Part shown: positions 7,507-11,309 of the stretch, one piece after another
How positions within the stretch are numbered: the stretch's first letter is position 1
Layout of the letters: each line of letters starts with the position of its first letter
Origin: 13-1-40CM-70-15 sp964641215
GTDB lineage: Bacteria > Gemmatimonadota > Gemmatimonadetes > Gemmatimonadales > GWC2-71-9
Assembly: GCA_964641215.1 (NCBI GenBank)
Contig: CAZXKD010000089.1
Span: 1 to 11,309 of the forward strand
Direction: 5' to 3'
DNA: 11,309 nucleotides
Notes under the pieces: generated by a model
The model's database searches: none
Seen by the model: only the letters and a program-made list of their open reading frames with translations
Told to the model about the DNA's origin: nothing
Position numbers and translations under genes: made by a program

Positions 7507-7538
7507 GCGTTTAGACGTCGAGACGTCTCGCTGTCTAG
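7507..7538. repeat. Degenerate 8-bp tandem repeat between the two tRNAs
   Basis: Four consecutive octamers, GCGTTTAG, ACGTCGAG, ACGTCTCG and CTGTCTAG, are variants of the GCGTCTAG unit seen before tRNA-His. The two arrays flank tRNA-His on both sides. Confidence 0.7.
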
Positions 7539-7544
7539 CCTGTT

Positions 7545-7617
7545 AGGTCCGTAGCTCAATTGGTAGAGCACCGGTCTCCAAAACCGGGGGTTGCAGGTTC
7601 GATTCCTGCCGGGCCTG
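7545..7617 (+). tRNA. tRNA-Trp (anticodon CCA), integration site of the element
   Basis: Complete cloverleaf. Acceptor AGGTCCG (7545-7551) pairs with CGGGCCT (7610-7616) with one G-T pair; the discriminator is G7617. The anticodon stem CCGGT/ACCGG holds the loop CTCCAAA (7576-7582) with anticodon CCA. No CCA tail is encoded. The 3' part from base 7576 is also present as a perfect copy at 11168-11209, so the 3' half of the working gene is element-derived and the tRNA was restored on integration. Confidence 0.96.
7576..7617 (+). repeat. Left attachment site (attL), within tRNA-Trp
   Basis: 42 bases identical to 11168-11209. Identity begins exactly at the first base of the anticodon loop and ends at the discriminator base; flanking bases differ (T before and TAT after here, C before and CTG after at the right copy). 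Crossover at an anticodon loop is a known sublocation for tRNA-targeting tyrosine integrases. Confidence 0.9.
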
Positions 7618-7637
7618 TATAAAACACAACGACTTAC

Positions 7638-7669
7638 ACGCGAGGGCTTGTCCCTCGCGTTTGTTTTTG
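7638..7669 (+). terminator. Rho-independent terminator after tRNA-Trp
   Basis: ACGCGAGGG (7638-7646) pairs with CCCTCGCGT (7652-7660), a 9-bp stem with loop CTTGT, followed by TTTGTTTTT. It lies inside the element, 20 bases after the tRNA, so the element supplies the transcription stop for tRNA-Trp. Confidence 0.85.
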
Positions 7670-7685
7670 CGGCCAATTTGCGTCC

Positions 7686-7725
7686 ATTACGCGCGCCGGG
7701 CGCGAGTTCGCCACGCGCGCGTAAT
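7686..7725. repeat. Long GC-rich hairpin near the left end of the element
   Basis: ATTACGCGCGC (7686-7696) and GCGCGCGTAAT (7715-7725) are perfect 11-bp inverted repeats. Within the 18-base loop, GGCG (7699-7702) can pair with CGCC (7709-7712). No T-tract follows, so it is not an obvious terminator. It could be a recombinase arm site, an operator or a structured RNA; I cannot decide. Confidence 0.65.
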
Positions 7726-7755
7726 CAGGTAGGCTGACGGGCGCGCCAACCAAGT

Positions 7756-7769
7756 AGGGAATACATTCC
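7756..7769 (+). promoter_or_regulatory. AGGG ribosome binding site overlapping a GGAAT/ATTCC palindrome
   Basis: GGAAT (7758-7762) and ATTCC (7765-7769) form an inverted repeat with a 2-base centre, ending four bases before the GTG start of the NERD gene. The AGGG at 7756-7759 is the only Shine-Dalgarno-like stretch but lies rather far (14 bases) from the start. The palindrome may be an operator. Confidence 0.35.
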
Positions 7770-7773
7770 ATCT

Positions 7774-8535
7774 GTGTTCCTGCTCGATCCTCGCGGAACC
7801 GTTGGCTACCTTGTCGCTGCGACTCTCGGTGCACTGCTCGTCCTTTTTGTTCAATGGCTGGCGATAGGACGTAAGAAAAGTCGCCGGCGGCGGCAATGGG
7901 AACCGCGCCAGTCAGACAGGTTCCGCTGCTACGTCGGTGTCATCGTTCCGGACGAAAGAGGGACGACAGAGGTTGATGAAATTCTCGTAACCCCTGCAGG
8001 CATCTTCGTCGTTGAAAAGAAGGACTTTGGTGCGTGGATCTTCGGGAACGAAACCGACGAGCATTGGACGGCTGTCTATCGGAACGGTGAGAAGCACCGA
8101 TTCCAGAATCCGATTCGCCAGAACTATCGCCACATCAAGGCGCTCGAGTCGTATCTAGGTGTTTCTCGATCTATGTTGTCGTCCGTCGTCGCATTCTCGC
8201 GGCGGTCGCGCTTCATGACGCGGTTACCTTCAAACGTGCTGGTGGGGGACCACGTCGCCTTCATTCGCTCCGACGAGAACATTGCACTCGACCCTGAAGA
8301 GTTTGATGCAATTTGCTCGCGGCTCAATTTCCTCGACACGTCGTCTGATACTGCTTCCTTTGACCGACACGTGCAGGACCTCGGCGCGCGATTCGAGAGC
8401 ACGACGCAATGCCCTAAGTGTGGCGGCAGACTAGTCGAGCGACAGTCGAGAAAACCCGGTTATGAAGGGCACGTTTTCCTCGGCTGCTCGAACTTCCCAT
8501 CGTGCCGCTATATCCGAAACCTTGATGCCACCTAA
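7774..8535 (+). CDS. Membrane-anchored NERD nuclease-like protein with topoisomerase-type zinc finger
   Basis: 253 residues, GTG start. Residues ~10-31 form one membrane helix, followed by a basic stop-transfer stretch (RKKSRRRRQ), so the rest should face the cytoplasm. Residues ~50-125 are a NERD (nuclease-related) domain of the restriction-endonuclease-like fold: TTEVDEILVTPAGIFVVEKKDFG gives Asp68 and Glu81-x-Lys83, and FQNPIRQNYRHIKAL gives the NPxxQ motif with Gln116. The early conserved Gly-Glu helix of many NERD proteins is not evident. The C-terminus is a zinc finger of the DNA topoisomerase I type, Cys213-x2-Cys216...Cys238-x5-Cys244 with GCSNFPSCRY, a likely nucleic-acid binder. NERD proteins are linked to DNA processing and defence; nuclease activity here is inferred from the intact D...ExK...Q set. 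The 3' end overlaps the opposing integrase frame by 105 bases. Confidence 0.9.
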   Translation: MFLLDPRGTVGYLVAATLGALLVLFVQWLAIGRKKSRRRRQWEPRQSDRFRCYVGVIVPDERGTTEVDEILVTPAGIFVVEKKDFGAWIFGNETDEHWTAVYRNGEKHRFQNPIRQNYRHIKALESYLGVSRSMLSSVVAFSRRSRFMTRLPSNVLVGDHVAFIRSDENIALDPEEFDAICSRLNFLDTSSDTASFDRHVQDLGARFESTTQCPKCGGRLVERQSRKPGYEGHVFLGCSNFPSCRYIRNLDAT

Positions 8536-9435
8536 ACTCACTTTGCTGCCGCCTCGCTTGAATGGGACCACCTGCCGATCCCGCGCTGCTGCCGCCAGCT
8601 TGGCCACGGCGTCCCGGCGGTCACGGTCGTCGGTGATGTTGTAGCGATCAAACACCGACGGCGTGAGGTGGTCTGTCAGTTCCATCGCCACCTTCTGTGA
8701 GACCCCGGCGCGAATGAGGTTGCGTACCGCCGTCCGCCGGAAGTCGTGCGGAATCCGCTGCAACCCTTTGAACGCCCGCCGGTCTTCCTTCGACATCGTC
8801 TTCAATAACGCCTTCGAGGTAGTGCCCTCCCGCGCGGCCTGAGCTGCGAGGCCGACGCGCTTACACGCCGCGCGCCATGCCGTGCGGAAGGTTCGGACGG
8901 GCTGGCCGTTGCGGTGGAACAGGTACGTCACGATCTGCCCCTTCTTCTTTTCTACCGCATCGGTGGAGGCGCGCTGCTCCTCGATGAGCGCTTCCAGTTC
9001 CGGAACGAGCGTGTAGAGAAAATCGCGGCACCTGGTCGGTCGTGAGCGCTGCGCGAACGGTCGCCTTCTCGCCGACGAAACGGAGGAAGTGCGCCAGGCT
9101 GGCGCGGTAGCGCTCCAGGGTGAAGGGGCACACGTCGGCGGCCTTCGCCTCCAGGCAACGGGCGATGGCCTCGGCCAACGGCACATCAGGAGCCCGGAGG
9201 CGTTCGGCCAGCTCGTGCAGGCGGCCCGCGGCGTGGCCTCCACGAGCGCGGGAAGCCGCAGCGCGCCGTCGAGCCACCCCCGGACGGGTTCGAGGTAGCC
9301 CCGCTCGGCAAGGCGAATTAGCAGCTCTTCGCGCTCGCGCGCGACGGCCACGCGGGTTGTGCCGAGGGTCTTGTAGACCCGCCCGATGCCCGGGATGTCG
9401 CGCTTGAGATACCAGGTCCGTCCGCGTCGCCACAT
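8431..9435 (-). pseudogene. Tyrosine recombinase/integrase, two frame breaks and an internal deletion
   Basis: The remnant starts at ATG 9435 with AGGAGG four bases upstream. Part 1 (to ~9238) reads MWRRGRTWYLKRDIPGIGRV, an N-terminal arm-type DNA-binding region. Near 9225-9240 the frame shifts: part 2 (to ~9030) is the SAM-like core-binding domain with TLERYRASLAHFLRFVGEK and LTTDQV in another frame. Near 9020-9035 it shifts back: part 3 gives VPELEALIEEQRA, FHRNGQPVRTFRTAWRAACKR, IPHDFRRT (HxxR box) and DHLTPSVFDRY with the nucleophile Tyr. The stretch between LTTDQV and VPELEALI, which in the family holds catalytic Arg I and the beta-hairpin Lys (roughly 100 residues), is absent. DH replaces the usual GH. 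The C-terminal tail runs antisense into the NERD gene, so the original stop was probably lost as well. Non-functional as it stands. Confidence 0.88.
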
Positions 9436-9439
9436 GGGG

Positions 9440-9445
9440 CCTCCT
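9440..9445 (-). promoter_or_regulatory. AGGAGG ribosome binding site of the integrase
   Basis: A perfect AGGAGG, four bases before ATG 9435, places the integrase start there rather than at an upstream in-frame ATG (9573), whose extra residues resemble nothing. It overlaps the stop codon of the excisionase remnant (9444-9446), indicating former translational coupling. Confidence 0.75.
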
Positions 9446-9521
9446 AGTCCTGGGTTCGCCGCGTGATGAACGCGCGCACGTCGGCTGGGCGCCACCGAAT
9501 CCGCCCCCGCGCTCTCTGTGC
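9444..9521 (-). pseudogene. 3' remnant of an excisionase/MerR-like HTH gene
   Basis: In the frame just upstream of the integrase, 25 codons read AQRARGRIRWRPADVRAF followed by ITRRTQD and TAG; an in-frame TGA lies immediately before. GRIRWRPADVRAFI is the wing and C-terminal helix typical of small excisionase-type helix-turn-helix proteins encoded upstream of integrases. The N-terminal HTH half is missing, and no start codon remains. Its TAG overlaps the integrase Shine-Dalgarno. Confidence 0.6.
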
Positions 9522-9667
9522 TCAGGCACTCACGATAGCCGCAAGGGAGGAATTGGCTCTTCTGCCTAGCCATTTCGCCGGGGTACTGCGAGTCTGCGCA
9601 GCCTTCGCAAGGCCTCCCGCTGGTCTTCCAGGATCATAGGATAAGCGCCTCGTGGCGGTATAGCTCA

Positions 9668-9711
9668 TGTTATAACAATCGCTTGACAGCGCGTCTTGTC
9701 GACATTATCCT
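9668..9711 (+). promoter_or_regulatory. Sigma70-type promoter with palindromic operator candidates for the XRE-kinase pair
   Basis: TTGACA (9683-9688), a 17-base spacer and TATCCT (9706-9711) make a good sigma70-like promoter. Transcription would begin about 9717-9719, at the GTG start 9718, so the mRNA should be leaderless. Two perfect palindromes flank or overlap it: TGTTATAACA (9668-9677) just upstream of -35, and TGTCGACA (9697-9704) inside the spacer. They are natural candidates for autoregulation by the XRE protein. Confidence 0.6.
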
Positions 9712-9717
9712 TGCACC

Positions 9718-10002
9718 GTGCTTGGCGGCGACGAGCTGGTACGGGTACGTCGTGCTCTAGGGCTGTCCCAAGAGCAAATGGCGCGACTGCTAGGAGTCTC
9801 CTTCGCCAGCGTCAACCGCTGGGAGGGAGGTCATTCCAGTCCTACCGGCTCATCCCAGGACCTCTACCAGGCCATCAAGGCTGCACTGAACGCAGGTGTT
9901 GCCCCAGATGCGATCGTTCGGGCGTCGAACAATCAGCGCGGCGTGTTTCTTTACACGCTTTTCAAACTGGCATACGGACCCAAGAAAAGGGCGTACAGAT
10001 GA
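9718..10002 (+). CDS. XRE-family helix-turn-helix regulator
   Basis: 94 residues, GTG start placed at the predicted transcription start. Residues ~5-45 match the lambda-Cro/XRE HTH: ELVRVRRALGLSQEQMARLLGVS with recognition helix FASVNRWEGG, the W-E-G end and a following P. The remaining ~50 residues are helical and probably mediate dimerisation or partner contact; they end in basic KKRAYR. Its TGA overlaps the kinase ATG (ATGA at 9999-10002), so the two are translationally coupled. By position it should be an autoregulating repressor of the pair, comparable to the small HTH partners of toxin kinases such as HipB, though there is no evident HipB homology. No ribosome binding site is seen before it, consistent with leaderless translation. 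Confidence 0.85.
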   Translation: MLGGDELVRVRRALGLSQEQMARLLGVSFASVNRWEGGHSSPTGSSQDLYQAIKAALNAGVAPDAIVRASNNQRGVFLYTLFKLAYGPKKRAYR

Positions 10003-10817
10003 TCTTCCAGTTTGACCATGTCAGGCGGCTGCGTTCGGGCGGCAACGCTGACCTGCACCTTGCGCGTCGACGGGACACGGGCGAGATGGTTGTGGTGAAG
10101 TACTTGAGAGACTACCGGAGTAGCACCGCGCGGCGCTGGTTCGCCCGCGAGATTCGAATTCTCGCTAGGAACTTCGCCGGCGTCGTGCGATTCATCGGCA
10201 AGGACACGAGGCCAGAGCCGCTGTTCTATGTCATGTCATACATGCCCAGCGGTTCTGCTGCGCGTTGGATTGGCAGACTGACCTTCGGGCAACTGACGTT
10301 CTTGGCGCTAGAGGTCGCGCAGGCCCTAGGGCGTCTGCACTATGCCGGGATCGCGCACGGTGACGTCAAGCCCCAAAACATACTTCTTGACGCGGGAGGC
10401 CACTGGTACCTAGCCGACCCGCTCGGCAACGGGTGGGGCTGCACCATGATACTCTCGCAACACTGCGGCGGAACTCCGGGATATTGGGCCCCGGAAGTCC
10501 GAGCAGGTTACCCGATCTCCGTGCCCGGTGACTCGTTTTCGTACGGCGCAACGCTATTCCACATCGCCACTGGTCATCAGCCCCGTGACGGCGAACGCCT
10601 CGATCTCCTAGCCGCTTACTATCCGATGCGAAGTGAGATCCGGGAAGTCATCGTCCATGCCTGCAATCCAATTCCGTCCCTCCGCCCGTCGATGAGCGTC
10701 GTGCAACAACTCCTTCGGGGCGTAACGATGACTCAAGTTCGGCGACAGCATGCTATGGCGACTCTTGGACTCCTTGGGCTCGGAGTGCTGGCGACAGCAG
10801 CTTTTCGACGGCAATAG
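9999..10817 (+). CDS. Hanks-type Ser/Thr protein kinase with C-terminal membrane anchor
   Basis: 272 residues; AAGGG seven bases before ATG 9999 supports this start. Kinase motifs in order: glycine-rich loop LRSGGNADLHLA (11-22), ATP Lys34 in VVVKYL, alpha-C Glu51 in REIRIL, catalytic loop HGDVKPQN with Asp122, Lys124 and Asn127 (HGD instead of HRD), metal Asp140 in ADPLG (instead of DFG), GTPGYWAPE (158-166), and GDSFSYGATLFHIATG with Asp178. All residues needed for phosphotransfer are present. Loss of the HRD Arg suggests activity without activation-loop phosphorylation control. Residues ~253-269 are a hydrophobic C-terminal helix ending in RRQ, i.e. a tail anchor. No extracellular sensor follows, unlike PknB-type kinases. 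Coupled to the XRE gene; substrate unknown. Phage-defence or toxin role is inference from context. Confidence 0.9.
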   Translation: MIFQFDHVRRLRSGGNADLHLARRRDTGEMVVVKYLRDYRSSTARRWFAREIRILARNFAGVVRFIGKDTRPEPLFYVMSYMPSGSAARWIGRLTFGQLTFLALEVAQALGRLHYAGIAHGDVKPQNILLDAGGHWYLADPLGNGWGCTMILSQHCGGTPGYWAPEVRAGYPISVPGDSFSYGATLFHIATGHQPRDGERLDLLAAYYPMRSEIREVIVHACNPIPSLRPSMSVVQQLLRGVTMTQVRRQHAMATLGLLGLGVLATAAFRRQ

Positions 10818-10861
10818 TAGTACGCTGCGCTGCCTAAGGACGCCGCACCTCGAGGCAACAA

Positions 10862-11010
10862 ATGGCCAATCGAGCGAGGAAGACCGAGCACGCAGGGGCC
10901 AAGAAGGAAAGGGGTGCCTTCTGGGGCCGGAAGCGTGAGCCAAGCGTGCAAGCAACCGACGCCGTCGCGAGGCGGACAAGATCGAGGCACGGAGCGAGTC
11001 ACAAGCGTAA
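10862..11010 (+). pseudogene. Small basic protein gene with a one-base frameshift
   Basis: GAGG six bases before ATG 10862 opens a frame reading MANRARKTEHAGAKK, then GAFWGRKRE. After codon 26 (10937-10939) the sensible continuation AKRASNRRRREADKIEA and stop TAA (11008-11010) lies in the next frame, as if one G had been lost in GAG(G)CCAAG. Restored, it would be a 49-residue Lys/Arg-rich protein with an (H/S)-x-GAKK...WGRKxEAK...SNRxRR pattern. I recall similar small uncharacterised proteins in bacteria but cannot name the family. Unrepaired, the frame runs to TGA at 11036-11038 (58 residues). This could be a real mutation or an assembly error. It lies 44 bases after the kinase gene, possibly on the same transcript. 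Confidence 0.5.
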
Positions 11011-11025
11011 GCAGGACCCGCAACC

Positions 11026-11049
11026 GGGTGCACCCTGAAGTGCACCCTG
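11026..11049. repeat. GTGCACCCTG direct repeat with palindrome at the element's right end
   Basis: GTGCACCCTG occurs at 11028-11037 and 11040-11049 (12-bp period), and GGGTGCACCC at 11026-11035 is a perfect 10-bp palindrome. Paired short direct repeats close to an att site resemble recombinase arm sites, which is a guess. Confidence 0.6.
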
Positions 11050-11062
11050 GATAGCGGGATTT

Positions 11063-11137
11063 CGAGTCCCTAACGCGGAAGCGCCCGGAATAAGCGTGTC
11101 GCGCGATCTCCGCGTTCGACGAACGCTTAGGGACTCG
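11063..11137. repeat. Nested inverted repeats before the right attachment site
   Basis: CGAGTCCCTAA (11063-11073) pairs perfectly with TTAGGGACTCG (11127-11137). Inside, AACGCGG (11072-11078) pairs with CCGCGTT (11110-11116), and GCGTTCGACGAACGC (11112-11126) is a compact hairpin that competes with it. The 129 bases between the small gene and attR hold no gene I can support; this fold is the main content. There is no T-tract, so intrinsic termination is unlikely. Confidence 0.6.
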
Positions 11138-11167
11138 GCGGCTCTTCGGGCTCCTTGGGCGGCTCAC

Positions 11168-11209
11168 CTCCAAAACCGGGGGTTGCAGGTTCGATTCCTG
11201 CCGGGCCTG
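11168..11209 (+). repeat. Right attachment site (attR): displaced tRNA-Trp 3' fragment
   Basis: Perfect 42-bp copy of tRNA-Trp from anticodon loop to discriminator base. The upstream sequence does not form the 5' half of a tRNA, so this is a fragment, not a second tRNA gene. The chromosome resumes at 11210. Confidence 0.9.
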
Positions 11210-11309
11210 CTGTCCAATCGATTGTATCGCCGCGCGTTGCCGGGCCGCTCGTGCCGCCGGCGTCACCCGCCCCTTCCCTCTCCCAAATCTTGTTTTAGAT
11301 GCCCGTCTT

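Larger units (their letters stand above)
7576..11209. mobile_element. ~3.6-kb integrative element in tRNA-Trp, apparently decayed
   Basis: Bounded by a perfect 42-bp direct repeat of the tRNA-Trp 3' portion (7576-7617 and 11168-11209), the signature of site-specific integration by a tyrosine recombinase. Contents: NERD nuclease-like gene, broken integrase, excisionase remnant, XRE regulator plus Ser/Thr kinase, a frameshifted small gene and a structured right end. Its genes look less GC-extreme than the chromosomal ones. It has no recognisable replication, conjugation or phage structural genes, so it is either a minimal genomic islet or the remains of a larger element. Integrase and excisionase damage suggests it can no longer move by itself. 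Confidence 0.88.

Noticed and set aside
7362..7538. CRISPR array
   Set aside because: Repeat unit is only 8 bp with no unique spacers of constant length and no cas genes.
9436..9573. Upstream ATG (9573) for the integrase
   Set aside because: The extra residues resemble nothing and overlap the excisionase remnant; ATG 9435 has a perfect AGGAGG.
9696..9998. Longer N-terminus for the kinase frame
   Set aside because: These ~100 residues lie out of frame over the XRE gene and look like random Arg/Cys-rich translation; ATG 9999 has a ribosome binding site and ATGA coupling.
11168..11209. Second tRNA-Trp gene
   Set aside because: Only the 3' part from the anticodon loop is present; no matching acceptor, D arm or anticodon 5' stem precedes it.
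10733..11266. Minus-strand ORF of 177 codons across the right end
   Set aside because: Its RQESNLQPPVLEV segment is the antisense translation of the tRNA-Trp fragment, a common spurious-protein signature, and the rest runs antisense to the kinase and small gene.

Overview
The window is high-GC bacterial DNA with divergent and convergent single genes and small operons. Its gene content (an Omp85-like outer membrane protein, lipoproteins with clear lipoboxes, a collagen-like lipoprotein) points to a diderm. A Gemmatimonadota-like soil or sediment bacterium is my best guess, from protein style rather than any search.

Chromosomal part (1-7617). A 5'-truncated short-chain dehydrogenase (1-480) converges on a two-gene minus-strand operon: a CPBP intramembrane protease (1042-1815) followed by a small lipoprotein with a threefold Cys/Trp repeat (477-1013). 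A large outer-membrane protein with an Omp85-type C-terminal barrel (1899-4064) is followed by an APC-superfamily amino acid permease (4123-5430). A collagen-like lipoprotein (5427-6608, minus) converges on the permease. Its N-terminal coding region carries four TTCGACG repeats at an exact 13-bp period. A class IV aminotransferase/PabC-like gene (6696-7355) follows, then tRNA-His(GTG) and tRNA-Trp(CCA), set in degenerate 8-bp repeats related to GCGTCTAG.

Mobile part (about 7576-11209). A 42-bp segment of tRNA-Trp, running exactly from the first base of the anticodon loop to the discriminator base, is repeated perfectly at 11168-11209. This marks a small (~3.6 kb) integrated element with attachment site repeats of the tyrosine-recombinase type. 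From left to right it holds: a terminator and a long GC hairpin; a membrane-anchored NERD nuclease-like protein with a C-terminal topoisomerase-type zinc finger (7774-8535); a decayed tyrosine integrase in the opposite orientation (8431-9435), with two frame breaks and an apparent internal deletion; the 3' remnant of an excisionase-like gene (9444-9521); a translationally coupled pair of XRE regulator (9718-10002, apparently leaderless) and Hanks-type Ser/Thr kinase with a C-terminal membrane anchor (9999-10817); a small basic-protein gene with a one-base frameshift (10862-11010); and a structured, repeat-rich right end.

How it may work together: the element's cargo pairs a membrane-tethered nuclease-like protein with a membrane-tethered kinase under an adjacent XRE regulator. 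This resembles the content of phage-defence or toxin-antitoxin cargo, and it is the most interesting candidate system here. That function is inference; nothing in the sequence proves it. Integrase and probable excisionase are both broken, so the element looks stranded unless recombinase is supplied in trans.
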